Source: Streptomyces katrae
Lineage (GTDB): Bacteria > Actinomycetota > Actinomycetes > Streptomycetales > Streptomycetaceae
Length of the DNA: 45,201 nt
Assembly: GCF_000966975.1 (NCBI RefSeq)
Contig: NZ_JZWV01000019.1
Coordinates: 1-45,201, forward strand
Direction: 5' to 3'
The translations under genes and the position numbers were made by a program. The notes beneath the pieces were generated by a model. It saw only the letters and a list, made by a program, of their open reading frames with translations, made no database searches and had not been told where the DNA came from. Below, one piece after another: positions 8,524 through 18,364 of the stretch. Position 1 is the stretch's first letter, and each line of letters opens with the position of its first letter.

Positions 8524-9534
8524 ATGGCCACCGACCTCTTCGGTCGCAGTTTCCTCAAGGAGCTCGACTTCACCGCCGCCGAGTTCCGCGGCCTGGTCGA
8601 ACTCGCCGCCGAACTCAAGGCGGCCAAGAAGGCGGGCGTGGAGGAGCGCCGCCTCCAGGGCAGGAACATCGCGCTGATCTTCGAGAAGACCTCCACGCGC
8701 ACCCGCTGCGCCTTCGAGGTCGCCGCCGCCGACCAGGGTGCCCACACCACCTACCTCGACCCCTCCGGCTCCCAGATGGGCCACAAGGAGAGCGTCCGGG
8801 ACACGGCGCGGGTGCTCGGCCGGATGTTCGACGGCATCGAGTACCGGGGCGACAGCCAGCAGGCGGTCGAGGAGCTCGCCGCGTACTCCGGCGTGCCCGT
8901 CTTCAACGGCCTCACCGACGACTGGCACCCCACCCAGATGCTGGCCGACGTGCTCACCATGACCGAGCACTGCGCCAAGCCGCTGGAGCGGATCGCCTTC
9001 GCCTACCTGGGTGACGCCCGCTTCAACATGGGCAACTCCTACCTGGTGACCGGCGCGCTGCTGGGCATGGACGTACGGATCGTGGCGCCGAAGGAGTACT
9101 GGCCGGCCGAGGCGGTCGTCGCGCGGGCCCGCGAGCTGGCCGCCTCCAGCGGGGCGCGGATCACCCTGACCGAGGAGGTCGCGGAGGGCGTGGCGCAGGC
9201 CGACTTCGTGGCCACGGACGTGTGGGTCTCCATGGGCGAGCCGAAGGAGGTCTGGGACGAGCGGATCGCGGCCCTGGCCCCGTACGCCGTCACCATGGAC
9301 GTGCTGCACGCGACCGGCAACCCGGACGTGCGGTTCCTGCACTGCCTGCCCGCCTACCACGACCTCGGCACCAAGGTGGCCCGGGAAGTGCACGAGCGGC
9401 ACGGGCTGGAGTGGCTGGAGGTCTCGGACGAGGTGTTCGAGTCGGCGCACTCCGTCGTCTTCGACGAGGCGGAGAACCGGCTCCACACCATCAAGGCCGT
9501 ACTCGTCGCGACGATGGCGAAGCCCGCCGCATAG
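8524..9534 (+). CDS. argF: Ornithine carbamoyltransferase
   Basis: A 336-residue enzyme that exchanges ornithine plus carbamoyl phosphate with citrulline plus phosphate. The carbamoyl-phosphate loop FEKTSTRTR is at about residues 53-61, the GSQMGHKES segment at about 80-88, the [11 protein letters not shown] motif near 138-148, DVWVSMGEP near 232-240 and HCLPAYHD at 273-280. All canonical residues are present. Pairing with arcA suggests that it may act in the catabolic direction (arcB-like), but its length and motifs also suit the anabolic enzyme. The ATG follows a CCTGGAGTCCCG leader with GGAG 7 bp upstream. Probably controlled by the AT-rich ARG-box-like element. Confidence 0.95.
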   Translation: MATDLFGRSFLKELDFTAAEFRGLVELAAELKAAKKAGVEERRLQGRNIALIFEKTSTRTRCAFEVAAADQGAHTTYLDPSGSQMGHKESVRDTARVLGRMFDGIEYRGDSQQAVEELAAYSGVPVFNGLTDDWHPTQMLADVLTMTEHCAKPLERIAFAYLGDARFNMGNSYLVTGALLGMDVRIVAPKEYWPAEAVVARARELAASSGARITLTEEVAEGVAQADFVATDVWVSMGEPKEVWDERIAALAPYAVTMDVLHATGNPDVRFLHCLPAYHDLGTKVAREVHERHGLEWLEVSDEVFESAHSVVFDEAENRLHTIKAVLVATMAKPAA

Positions 9535-9576
9535 TCATGCGGGCCGTGCCCCGGCGGCGCGTCGGGACTCAGGGGC

Positions 9577-9996
9577 TCAGGCGCTCGTCGCGCCGGCCGG
9601 CAGGGTGAACCAGACGGCCTTGCCGCGCTCGGTGGGGCGGTGGCCGCAGGCGGAACTCAGGGCCCGGAGCAGGAACAGGCCTCGGCCGTGCTCCTGCCAG
9701 GGGTCCGGGTGGCCCTCGCGCGGCCGGGTGACGAGCTCGCGCGGCGGCCGCGGATCGCCGTCGTGGACCTCCACCTGGCAGCCGTCCGCCAGCATCTCCA
9801 CGACCAGTTCGATCGGCGCCCCCGCCGTGGTGTGCTCCACCGCGTTGGCCACCAGCTCGGCGGTCAGCAGCTCGGCGGTGTCGCGGTCGGCGGACGGTCC
9901 CGTGTCCGTCAGGGCGGTACGGACCAGGGCGCGGGCCATGGGCACGGCGGCGGCCGTGTGCGGCAGGGCGAGCCGCCAGGCGGAGGCGTCGGGCAT
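9577..9996 (-). CDS. RsbW-like ATP-binding protein (possible anti-sigma regulatory kinase)
   Basis: A 139-residue single HATPase_c domain of the anti-sigma/serine-kinase type that is abundant in Streptomyces. The N box ELVANAVEHT is near residues 46-55, G1 VHDGDPRPP near 76-84 and G2 HGRGLFLLRALSS near 102-114. No transmembrane or sensor domain is present, so it is cytosolic. Related proteins bind sigma factors or anti-anti-sigma partners, but no such partner gene is adjacent and the target cannot be inferred. It is transcribed away from the crotonase gene; the 238-bp spacer between them shows no clear regulatory motif to me. Confidence 0.88.
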   Translation of the reverse strand: MPDASAWRLALPHTAAAVPMARALVRTALTDTGPSADRDTAELLTAELVANAVEHTTAGAPIELVVEMLADGCQVEVHDGDPRPPRELVTRPREGHPDPWQEHGRGLFLLRALSSACGHRPTERGKAVWFTLPAGATSA

Positions 9997-10234
9997 GACC
10001 GGTCCGTCCGTTCCGTTCCGTCGGGGGAGGGGGCGGGGAGGGGGAAGCTCTCGGATTCAACTACAACGATACGGAGCGGCGCGGGCGCCCCGTAGGGCAC
10101 CCCGGCGTGAACGGGACGGACCCACGGCCGCGGCACGGAGGGACCTTCGGCTCGGGCCGGGGCGCGGCCCCGTACGGCCCAGCGTTGTCGCGTTTCCGTG
10201 ACGGCGGTCACAAGTCGGTGATAGCGTCGTACGC

Positions 10235-11062
10235 GTGAGCCCCTTCACCGGTTCCACACCAGCGACCGAACGGTGGCGCCACCTCCGGGTGACCCGGCAG
10301 GACGGCATCGCCACCGTCACCCTCGACCGCCCCGAGAAGCTGAACGCGCTCACCTTCGGCGCCTACGCCGACCTGCGCGATCTGCTCGCCGAACTCTCCC
10401 GCACCCGTTCCGTCCGCGCCCTCGTCCTGGCCGGCGAGGGCCGGGGCTTCTGCTCCGGCGGGGACGTGGACGAGATCATCGGCGCAACCCTCGCCATGGA
10501 CACCTCCGACCTCCTCGACTTCAACCGGATGACCGGCCAGGTGGTCCGCGCCGTCCGCGAATGCCCCTTCCCGGTGATCGCCGCCGTCCACGGGGTGGCC
10601 GCCGGCGCCGGCGCTGTCCTCGCCCTCGCCGCCGACTTCCGCATCGCCGACCCCACCGCCCGCTTCGCCTTCCTCTTCACCCGCGTCGGCCTCTCCGGCG
10701 GCGACATGGGCGCCGCCTACCTGCTGCCCCGGGTCGTCGGCCTCGGCCACGCCACCCGGATCCTGATGCTCGGCGAGCCCGTACGGGCCCCCGAGGCCGA
10801 ACGCATCGGCCTGCTCAGCGAGCTGGTCGACGAGGGCAAGGCCGACGCGCGCGCCGCCGAACTCGCCGCCCGCCTCGCCGCCGGCCCGGCCCTCGCCCAC
10901 GCCCAGACCAAAGCCCTGCTCACCGCCGAGCTGGACATGCCGCTGGCCGCCTCCGTGGAGCTGGACGCCAGCACCCAGGCCCTGCTGATGCACGGCCAGG
11001 ACTACGCCGAGTTCCACGCCGCCTTCACCGGGAAGCGGCCGCCGCAGTGGAAGGGCAGGTAG
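10235..11062 (+). CDS. Crotonase (enoyl-CoA hydratase/isomerase family) of the aryl-CoA cluster
   Basis: A 275-residue crotonase-fold protein. GEGRGFCSGGDVDEI (about 66-80) and AVHGVAAGAGAVLALAADFRIAD form the oxyanion hole that stabilises CoA-thioester enolates. The two catalytic glutamates of canonical hydratases appear to be absent: Thr replaces the first (FLFTRVGLSGGDMG) and Arg occupies the second (ATRILMLGEP). An Asp in GGDMG may serve instead. It may therefore hydrate, hydrolyse or isomerise a special intermediate rather than an ordinary enoyl-CoA. The start is GTG. It precedes the monooxygenase/reductase fusion by 4 bp and is surely co-transcribed with it, fitting a role in opening or processing the reduced ring. 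Confidence 0.88.
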   Translation: MSPFTGSTPATERWRHLRVTRQDGIATVTLDRPEKLNALTFGAYADLRDLLAELSRTRSVRALVLAGEGRGFCSGGDVDEIIGATLAMDTSDLLDFNRMTGQVVRAVRECPFPVIAAVHGVAAGAGAVLALAADFRIADPTARFAFLFTRVGLSGGDMGAAYLLPRVVGLGHATRILMLGEPVRAPEAERIGLLSELVDEGKADARAAELAARLAAGPALAHAQTKALLTAELDMPLAASVELDASTQALLMHGQDYAEFHAAFTGKRPPQWKGR

Positions 11063-11066
11063 CACC

Positions 11067-13446
11067 GTGGCCGTGTCCGAGCCCGTCTTCAGGCCCGCCG
11101 CCGCGCCCTCAGCCGCTCCCGTCCCCCTGCCGGTCTCCGGGCCCGGGCCCGGGTCCGGGTCCGGATCCGGGTCCGCCCGGTCCGCCAAGCGGGTGGCCGT
11201 CGTCGGCGGGGGACCGGGCGGGCTCTACGCCGCCGCGCTGCTGGCCCGGCAGGGGCACGGCGTCGACCTGTGGGAGCGCGGCGCCCCCGACGACACCTTC
11301 GGCTTCGGGGTCGTCCTCTCCGACGAGACCCTGGGCGGCATCGAACGGGCCGACACCGTCGTCCATGCCGCCCTCGCCGCCGAGTTCGTCCGCTGGGACG
11401 ACGTGGACGTCGTCCACCGGGGCCGCCTGCTGACCTCCGGCGGCCACGGCTTCGCCGCCCTCGGCCGCCGGCGCCTCCTCGAAATCCTGCACACGCGCTG
11501 CGAGGCCCTCGGCGTCCGGCTCCGCTTCCGCACCGCGGCCCCCGACGCCTTCACCCTGGCCCGCTCGTACGACCTGGTCGTCGCGGCCGACGGGGTGCAC
11601 AGCGCCACCCGGGAGAGCGGCGCCGCCCACTTCCGCCCCACCGTCACCCCCGGCCGCTGCCGGTACGTCTGGCTCGCCGCCGACTTCGCCTTCGACGCCT
11701 TCCGCTTCGAGATCGCGGAGACCGAGCACGGCATCATGCAGCTGCACGCCTACCCCTACTCCGCCGACTCCTCCACCGCCATCGTCGAGATGCGCGAAGA
11801 GGTGTGGCGGGCCGCCGGCCTCGACCTCTGCGACGAGGAGGAGTCCGCAGCGCGCTGCGCCAAGACCTTCGCCGAGGCGCTGCGGGGCAGGCCGCTGCGC
11901 GGGAACCGCTCCGCGTGGACCCGGTTCCGCACGGTCGTCAACGAACGCTGGTCCCACGGGAACCCACGGGAACGTGGTCCTCCTCGGCGACGCCGCCCAC
12001 ACGGCCCACTTCTCCATCGGCTCCGGAACCAAACTCGCCGTCGAGGACGCCCTCGCGCTCGCCGAGGCCGTCGCCGCACACCCGGAGGTCCCCGAGGCCC
12101 TGGCCGCCTACGAGGCCGCCCGCAGGCCCGCCGTGGCCAGCACCCAGCGGGCCGCCGCCGCCAGCATGCGCTGGTTCGAGGAGATCGGCGGCTACGTCGG
12201 CCAGCCCGCCCGGCAGTTCGCCTTCAACCTCCTCACCCGCAGCCGCCGCGTCACGCACGAGAACCTGCGGCTGCGCGACCCCCGCTTCACCCGCGCGGTG
12301 GAGGCCGACTTCGGCTGCCCGCAGGAGGGGCCCGACGGGCCGGCGACGCCGCCCATGTTCACCCCGTTCACCCTGCGCGGGCTGACCCTGCGCAACCGGG
12401 TCGTCGTCTCGCCGATGGACATGTACTCCGCCGAGGAAGGGGTGCCGGGCGACTTCCACCTGGTGCACCTGGGCGGGCGGGCCCTGGGCGGGGCCGGGCT
12501 GGTCATGACGGAGATGGTCTGCGTCAGCGCCGAAGGCCGGATCACCCCCGGCTGTGCGGGGCTGTGGACGGCGGAGCAGGCGGCCGCCTGGAAGCGGATC
12601 GCCGACTTCGTCCACACCTCGGCGCCCGGCACCGCCCTCGGCGTACAGCTCGGGCACTCCGGCCGCAAGGGCTCGACCCGGCTCATGTGGGAGGGCATGG
12701 ACGAACCGCTCCCGGAGGGCAACTGGCCCCTGGTCGCCGCCTCCGCACTGCCCTACAAACCCGGGGTCTCCGCCGTCCCCCGCGCCCTGGAGAGCGCCGA
12801 CCTCGCCGCCATCCGCTCCGAGTTCGCGGCGGCCGCCGCACGGGCCGCCGACTGCGGCTTCGACCTGCTGGAACTGCACTGCGCGCACGGCTACCTGCTG
12901 TCCGGCTTCCTCTCCCCGCTCACCAACCGACGCGAGGACGCCTACGGGGGTTCCCTGGAGAACCGGCTGCGCTTCCCCCTGGAGGTCTTCGACGCCGTAC
13001 GCGAGGTCTGGCCCGCGGAGCGCCCGATGACCGTCCGGCTGTCGGCCACCGACTGGGCCCCCGGCGGTACCACACCTCAGGAGGCGGAGCGGATCGCCGC
13101 CGCGTTCGCCGCGCACGGCGCCGACGCCGTCGACGTGTCCACCGGACAGGTGGTGTCGGACGAGGCCCCCGAGTACGGGCGCTCGTACCAGACCCCCTAC
13201 GCCGACCGGATCCGCAACGCGCTGGGGATCCCCGTCATCGCCGTCGGCGCGATCTCCTCCTGGGACGACGTCAACTCCCTGCTGCTGGCCGGACGCGCCG
13301 ACCTGTGCGCCCTGGGCCGTCCGCACCTGTACGACCCGCACTGGACCCTGCACGCGGCCGCCGACCAGGGGTACGCGGGCCCGGGCGCGCCCTGGCCGGC
13401 CCCGTACCGGGCGGGCAGCCGGAAGCCGCCGACCGGGAAGGGGTGA
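11067..13446 (+). CDS. Flavin monooxygenase / old-yellow-enzyme fusion (2-aminobenzoyl-CoA or salicylyl-CoA type), frameshifted here
   Basis: The first half is a class A FAD monooxygenase with [18 protein letters not shown] near residue 38 and the second FAD motif [20 protein letters not shown]. The second half, from about [20 protein letters not shown], is an NADH:flavin oxidoreductase barrel with [27 protein letters not shown] and RPHLYDPHW. This architecture is that of 2-aminobenzoyl-CoA monooxygenase/reductase and of bifunctional salicylyl-CoA 5-hydroxylases. A 10-bp tandem duplication at 11954-11973 shifts the frame; removing one copy gives an intact 789-residue protein. The start is GTG 4 bp after the crotonase stop. 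The N-terminus carries a Pro-Gly/Ser-Gly repeat (residues about 18-33) not typical of the family, so a later start is possible. Confidence 0.85.
11954..11973 (+). repeat. 10-bp tandem duplication causing a frameshift
   Basis: CCACGGGAAC occurs twice in direct succession (11954-11963 and 11964-11973). With one copy deleted, the monooxygenase reads [12 protein letters not shown], exactly as expected for the family. With both copies it runs out of frame. Confidence 0.9.
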
Positions 13447-13468
13447 GACGGCCTCAGGGGGCTGGGCC

Positions 13469-14308
13469 TCAGGCGCGGACCCGCTCGACGCGGTCCTCGA
13501 CGGCGGTGAAGCCGAGCCGCTGGTAGACGCTGTTGCTGGTCGGGTTGGCCAGGTCGGTGAAGAGCAGCACCTCGCCGGCCCCGGCCGCGTGCGCCGCCCC
13601 GCTCGCCGCGTGCGTCACTCCGGCGGCGTAGCCGCGGCGCCGTTCGGCGGGCGGGGTGTAGACGGGGCCGATGCGGGAGGCCGAGCCGATCGGACGGAAG
13701 AACGCGGCCAGGGACACCGGCCTGCCGCCGTGCTCCCAGATGAGGAACCCGCCGTACGAGATCCGGTCGCGCAGGGAGGCCTCGGAGGGGGTGGCCGGGA
13801 TGTCGCACTCCCGGCTGAACTCCGCGGTCCACCGCGCCAGCAGCGGGAGGTCCGCCTCGGTGGCGGGCCGGGCCCGGCCCTCGGGGGCCGGGTCGGGGGC
13901 CCTCAGGGCGCCCAGCCGGTACAGGCGGAGCTCCTCGGCGACGCGGGTCGGCCTGCCCCATGCCTCCGCCAGGATCCCGGCGTCGGCGCGGCGGGCGTTG
14001 AACTTCGTGACGCGGGCGAGCAGGGGATCGGCCGCGAGCGCGCCGCCCAGGGCCCGGACCGCCTCCGGTGGCAGGGCGCCGAGCACCAGCGGGAACGGCG
14101 GTGTGTGCACCACGGCTCCGTCGACGGTCCCGTCGGCCGCGGTCCACCAGCCGAAGACGGGGTCGGTGTCGCCGTAGGCGTGCGGGCCGCGCCGCTCCAG
14201 GGCGTCGAGGATGCTCAGCAGGGTGGTGTTGACGATGGGGTGCGCTGCCACGGACGGGCGCGCGGCGGCCAGGCAGGCCGCCAGGTCGGTGCTGAAGGTC
14301 CAGGTCAT
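13469..14308 (-). CDS. GNAT family N-acetyltransferase
   Basis: A 279-residue protein whose C-terminal half is a GNAT domain: RPATEADLPLLARW opens it, VYTPPAERRRGYAAGVT near residue 220 is the acetyl-CoA pyrophosphate loop, and LFTDLANPTSNSVYQRLGF is the family's C-terminal motif. The N-terminal half (residues 1-130) is a poorly conserved extension, as in FR47-like two-lobed acetyltransferases. The start was chosen at the ATG complementary to 14306-14308; the frame stays open upstream but without family similarity. It lies tail to tail with the monooxygenase fusion, 22 bp apart, and has no evident role in the aromatic pathway. The substrate is unknown. Confidence 0.85.
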   Translation of the reverse strand: MTWTFSTDLAACLAAARPSVAAHPIVNTTLLSILDALERRGPHAYGDTDPVFGWWTAADGTVDGAVVHTPPFPLVLGALPPEAVRALGGALAADPLLARVTKFNARRADAGILAEAWGRPTRVAEELRLYRLGALRAPDPAPEGRARPATEADLPLLARWTAEFSRECDIPATPSEASLRDRISYGGFLIWEHGGRPVSLAAFFRPIGSASRIGPVYTPPAERRRGYAAGVTHAASGAAHAAGAGEVLLFTDLANPTSNSVYQRLGFTAVEDRVERVRA

Positions 14309-14663
14309 GTCCCATCGTGACGGGCCCGGGAAGCGGCCCGCACCGGGTTTTCCGCGCGGCCGCGCACCGGTGGCCGGGGGCGCCGCGGGTGGCGGGCGCG
14401 CGCTCCCCCGGGCGGGGGAGACGATCCCCCCGTGTGGGGGAGGGACGGCCCGGGCGGGGCTGGGACCTTGGGAGTGCGAGCAGGACCGGGCTCCGCCACC
14501 GTGGCGGGCCGTCGGACGAGGAGGAACCATGGGCGTTCACGAAACCCCCGCACCCCTACCCGTACGTGTACCCGTGGGCGCACCCGCACCCGCACCCGCA
14601 CCCGCACCCGCTCCCGCACCCGCGTGCGCCCACGGGCCCGCCCGGGCGGCGGTCCGGGCGCCG
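14309..14663. other. Gene-poor 355-bp stretch with a GAGGAGGA-ATG and a CACCCG hexamer repeat
   Basis: No gene can be supported with confidence. On the plus strand an excellent ribosome binding site (GAGGAGGA, 14518-14525) precedes ATG 14529. The frame reads MGVHETPAPLPVRVPVG, then an Ala-Pro repeat, and runs on antisense into paaX to 14981, so the 3' part is not credible as a gene. Seven CACCCG units, one imperfect, fill 14581-14622. GC-rich palindromic blocks (for example CTCCCCCGGGCGGGGGAG near 14402) lie upstream. Perhaps a short gene is present whose end is damaged or mis-assembled. Confidence 0.35.
14581..14622 (+). repeat. CACCCG hexanucleotide tandem repeat (about 7 units)
   Basis: Five exact CACCCG copies, then CTCCCG, then another CACCCG. 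In the plus frame starting at 14529 this encodes Ala-Pro repeats. Such a repeat is prone to copy-number change and to short-read mis-assembly. Confidence 0.85.
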
Positions 14664-15474
14664 CTACGGCTGTACGAAGCGGGCGCCGGTGTCGCGCAGC
14701 CGGGCGTGCAGCTCGGCGAAGACCGCCGAAGACCGCCGCGGCCCGGTCGCCCGGCCAGTCGGCCGGGAGCAGCTCCCGCGGCAGCCCCGGGTCGGCGTAG
14801 GGCAGCCGCCGCCAGGTGTCCAGGGCGGGCAGGTAGGCGCGGTAGGCGGCCTCGGGGGTGGGTTCGGGGCCCGACTGAAGGGCCCGGAGGACGGGTTCGT
14901 GCAGGTCGAGGAATTCCTCGTGCTGCTTGGCCAGGGCGGCCAGGTCCCACCAGCGGGCCACCGCCTCGGCCGTCGGGGTGAATCCGAGATGGGCGCCGCG
15001 GAAGAGCTCCACGTACGCCGTCAGGTGCAGCCGCTCCAGGGTGTGTTCCGTCTCCTCGGCCAGCTGGGCCGGTGCGATCCACACCCCCGGGCCCACCGAC
15101 CCGAAGCCCAGCCGGGCCAGGCGCGAGCGCAGCAGGTGCCGCTTGTGCCGTTCCTGCTCCGGGACGGAGAAGACGGCGACGAGCCACTCGGGCGAGACGG
15201 GTACCTCTCCGTAGATCCGCCGGTCGCCGTCCTCCAGCAGCCCCCGGGCCTCCTCGGAGAGCTCGTAACCGGCCGAGCCGTCCGCGGCCTTCGCGGGCAC
15301 CAGGAAGCCCCGCCGCTTGAGCCGGGACACGGAGGAGCGGACGGAGGGCGCGTCCACCCCGGCCGCCCCCAGGAGGCGGACCAGCGCGGACACCGGGACG
15401 GCGCCCTCGAAGGACCGCCCGTAGGCTCCGTAGAAGGTGACGATCAGGGATCGCGGAGTGTGCTGCTCGGCCAC
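14664..15474 (-). CDS. paaX: PaaX family transcriptional regulator, frameshifted near its 3' end
   Basis: A PaaX-type repressor that binds aryl-CoA thioesters such as phenylacetyl-CoA. The N-terminal winged helix (PRSLIVTFYGAYGRSFEG, SVRSSVSRLKRRGFLVP, residues 8-60) and the central PaaX domain (GPGVWIAPAQLAE, LHLTAYVELFRGAHLGF) are clear, and the C-terminal YRAYLPALDTWRRLPYADPGLPRELLPADWPG segment is typical. A 10-bp tandem duplication at 14718-14737 shifts the frame. With one copy removed, the protein ends after about 266 residues at ARFVQP and a TAG at 14664-14666, the normal family length. The start is GTG. The gene begins 4 bp after the CoA-ligase stop, so it is co-transcribed downstream of the ligase and probably controls the cluster. 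Confidence 0.87.
14718..14737 (-). repeat. 10-bp tandem duplication causing a frameshift in paaX
   Basis: GAAGACCGCC is repeated directly (14718-14727, 14728-14737). Deleting one copy restores the expected coding sequence RAAAVFAEL and the normal PaaX terminus. Confidence 0.88.
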
Positions 15475-15478
15475 GGGT

Positions 15479-17106
15479 TCACTCTAGATCGCGCAGCCGG
15501 AACCGCTGAAGTTTGCCGGTGGGGGTCCGTGGCAGCGCGGGCAGGAAGACGAAGGACCGCGGGCACTTGTGGGGGGCCAGCTCCTCCTTCATGAAGGTCC
15601 GCAGTTCCTCCTCCGTGAGCACGGCGCCCTCGCGGGGCACGGTGTACGCCACCACGACCTGTCCGCGCCGTTCGTCCGGGCGGCCCACGACCGCTGCCTC
15701 CGCGACGTCGGGGTGGCGCAGCAGTGCCTCCTCCACCTCCGGGCCCGCGATGTTGTAGCCCGAGGAGATGATCATGTCGTCGGCGCGGGCGACGTAGCGG
15801 AAGTAGCCGTCGGGGTCGCGGACGTAGGTGTCGCCGGTCAGGTTCCAGCCGTCGCGGACGTAGTCGCCCTGGCGGGGGTCGGCCAGGTAGCGGCAGCCGA
15901 CCGGCCCGCGTACGGCCAGCAGCCCGGGTTCGTTGTCGGGCACGGGCCGGCCGGAGGGGTCCACCACGCGGGCCTGCCAGCCGGGGACGGCCCGGCCGGT
16001 GGTGCCGGGGCGGATGTCCTCGTCGGCGGCGGAGATGAAGATGTGCAGAAGCTCGGTGGCGCCGATGCCGTTGATGATCCGCAGCCCGGTGCGTTCGTAC
16101 CAGGCCTGCCAGGTGGCGGCGGGCAGGTTCTCGCCGGCGGAGACGCAGCGGCGCAGCGCGGACAGGTCGTAGGCGCCGGTGTCGTAGGGGCCCAGGGTGT
16201 CCAGCATCGAGCGGTAGGCGGTGGGGGCCGTGAACAGGACGCTGACCCGGTGCTCGGCCAGGGCGGGCAGGCGGGCAGCAGGCGGCGCGGGGCGGCCTCC
16301 TCCAGCAGCAGGGCGCAGGCGCCGGCCCGCAGCGGGAAGACGACCAGTCCGCCGAGGCCGAAGGTGAACCCGAGGGGCGGGCTGCCGGCGAACACGTCGT
16401 CGGGGCGGGGTCTGAGGACGGTGCGGGAGAAGGTGTCGGCTACGGCGAGGAGGTCGCGGTGGAAGTGCATGCAGCCCTTGGGGCGGCCGGTGGTCCCGGA
16501 GGTGAAGGCGATGAGGGCCACGTCGTCGGCGGAGGTCTCGACGGCGGGGTAGGGGGAGGTGTGGGCCTCGGCCAGCCGCAGGAGGTCCTCGGGGGAGTCG
16601 CCGCCGTACGGGGTGATCCGCAGCCCGGGTACCCCGGCCCGGGCCAGGTCGTCCAGGGCGTCGGTGTGGCAGAGGGCGTGCCGGACCTGGGCCATGGCGC
16701 ACACGGTGGCCAGTTCCTGGGCGCGCTGCTGGGCCAGAACGGTGACGGCCACCGCGCCCGCCTTCATCACGGCCAGCCAGCAGGCTGCGAGCCAGGGCCC
16801 GGTGGGCCCGCGCAGCAGCACCCGGTTGCCGGGGACGACGCCGAGATCGACGGTGAGGGCGTGGGCGAGGCGGTCGACGCGCTCGCGCAGCTCCCCGTAC
16901 GACCACACCTCGCCCGAGCCGCTGCGGAAGGCGGGCCGGTCCGGGCCGAACCGGCCGATGGTGGTGTCGAGCAGTTCGGCGCCGCAGTTCAGCCGGTCCG
17001 GATAGGCCAGTTCGGGCAGCTCGAAGAGGAGCTGCGGCCAGGCGTGTGCGGGCGGCAGGTTGTCGCGCGCGAAGGTGTCCGTGTGGGCGGAAGGCTTGAG
17101 CTCCAA
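15479..17106 (-). CDS. AMP-dependent aryl-CoA ligase (benzoate/2-aminobenzoate-CoA ligase family), frameshifted
   Basis: An ANL-superfamily acid-CoA ligase of the benzoate-CoA ligase branch. Landmarks are AFTSGTTGRPKGCMHFHRD, which binds the ATP phosphates, INGIGATELLHIFISA, DDMIISSGYNIAGPEVEEAL, and TPTGKLQRFRL with the C-terminal catalytic Lys. It would activate an aromatic acid such as anthranilate or salicylate for the fusion enzyme. An 8-bp tandem duplication (16263-16278) shifts the frame; removing one copy gives about 539 residues. The start is uncertain: a TTG (complement of 17104-17106) with AAGGGGG upstream fits the family N-terminus (ELKPSAHTDTF), but an ATG at 17217 would add 37 residues. 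It is divergent from the acyl-CoA dehydrogenase gene. Confidence 0.86.
16263..16278 (-). repeat. 8-bp tandem duplication causing a frameshift in the CoA ligase
   Basis: GCGGGCAG is present twice in tandem (16263-16270, 16271-16278). One copy removed restores the reading frame RRLLPALAEHRVSVLF; with two copies the upstream frame reads into unrelated sequence. Confidence 0.88.
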
Positions 17107-17239
17107 GGCGGGTTCGCCCCCTTGCGACGTCCGGATTGGGGTGGCGCCGGCCGTGCTGATCTGTCCAGAGCGTATCGTGATGGTGACGGCAGTCAACAGG
17201 ACGCGATAGAGGAACACGACGGGACTTGGGGGCCTTCGG
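17107..17239. promoter_or_regulatory. Divergent promoter region of the CoA ligase and acyl-CoA dehydrogenase genes
   Basis: A 133-bp region between divergent genes that must drive both arms. It is less GC-rich than its surroundings and holds a spaced inverted repeat TATCG (17173-17177) / CGATA (17204-17208). PaaX is the natural candidate to bind here, but the repeat does not clearly match a known PaaX site. Confidence 0.4.
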
Positions 17240-18364
17240 ATGGCCGGATTCGCGCTCGGAGTGGAACAAGAGGAGTGGTGCGGGCAGTTGCGCGCCCTGG
17301 CGGAGCGGCGGCTGAGGCCGCTCGCCGAGAAGGGCGAGCCCGGCCGGGTGAACCGGCCGCTGCTGGCGGAGCTGGGGGAACTGGGTCTGCTCGAACGGGT
17401 CTTCGGCTCCGGGGCGCTGGAGCTGTGCCTGTTGCGGGAGTCCCTCGCCTACGGGTGCACCGAGGCGGAGACGGCCCTGGCGCTCCAGGGCCTCGGGGGC
17501 CATCCGGTGCTGCGGGCGGGCACTGCGGCCCAGCGGGAGCGGTGGCTGCCGGGGGTCCGGGCGGGGCGGCTGGTGGCGGCGTTCGCGCTGAGCGAGCCGG
17601 GCGCGGGCTCGGACGCGGCGGCCCTGGCCCTGGCGGCCGCCCCGGACGGGGCGGGCTGGCGGCTGGAGGGGGCCAAGTGCTGGATCTCCAACGCCCCCGA
17701 GGCGGATTTCTACACCGTCTTCGCCCGGACGGGTGAGGCGCCGGGAGCGAAGGGCATCACCGCCTTCCTGGTCCCGGCGGACCGGCCCGGGCTGACGGGG
17801 GAGGCCCTCGACATGCTCTCGCCGCACCCGATCGGCTCCCTCTCCTTCGACGGGGTGCCCGTCGGCCGGGAGGACGTCCTGGGCGGGCCGGGACAGGGGT
17901 TCCGGGTCGCGATGGAGACCCTGAACCTCTTCCGGCCGAGCGTGGGGGCCTTCGCGGTGGGCATGGCGCGGGCCGCGCTGGACGCCACGCTGGCCCACAC
18001 CGCCGGCCGTACCGCCTTCGGCGGGGTGCTGGCCGACCTCCAGGCCGTCGCGCACCGCGTGGCGGAGATGGCCACCCGGACGGAGGCCGCCCGGCTGCTG
18101 GTGTACGCGGCGGCCGGCGCCTACGACAGCGGCTCCCCGGATGTGCCCCGCCGGGCGGCGATGGCCAAGCTGCTCGCGACGGAGACCGCCCAGTACGTGG
18201 TCGACCACGCCGTCCAGCTGCACGGGGCGGTCGCCCTGCGGCGGGGACATCTGCTGGAGCACCTGTACCGGGAGGTGCGGGCGCCGAGGATCTACGAGGG
18301 GGCCAGTGAGGTGCAGCGCGGGATCATCGCCAAGGAGCTGTACCGGGGGGTGGCGGCCCGATGA
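17240..18364 (+). CDS. Acyl-CoA dehydrogenase family protein
   Basis: A 374-residue flavoprotein with the three-part acyl-CoA dehydrogenase fold. FALSEPGAGSDAAAL near residue 114 and CWISNAPEADFYTVFART near 150 are the FAD/acyl-CoA segments. RIYEGASEVQRGIIAKELYRG at the C-terminus holds the family's catalytic Glu. In this cluster it would oxidise a saturated or partly reduced cyclic CoA thioester after the dearomatising monooxygenase/reductase step (inference). The start ATG at 17240 lies 22 bp from the possible upstream ATG of the divergent ligase. The stop overlaps the RidA start as ATGA. Confidence 0.92.
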   Translation: MAGFALGVEQEEWCGQLRALAERRLRPLAEKGEPGRVNRPLLAELGELGLLERVFGSGALELCLLRESLAYGCTEAETALALQGLGGHPVLRAGTAAQRERWLPGVRAGRLVAAFALSEPGAGSDAAALALAAAPDGAGWRLEGAKCWISNAPEADFYTVFARTGEAPGAKGITAFLVPADRPGLTGEALDMLSPHPIGSLSFDGVPVGREDVLGGPGQGFRVAMETLNLFRPSVGAFAVGMARAALDATLAHTAGRTAFGGVLADLQAVAHRVAEMATRTEAARLLVYAAAGAYDSGSPDVPRRAAMAKLLATETAQYVVDHAVQLHGAVALRRGHLLEHLYREVRAPRIYEGASEVQRGIIAKELYRGVAAR

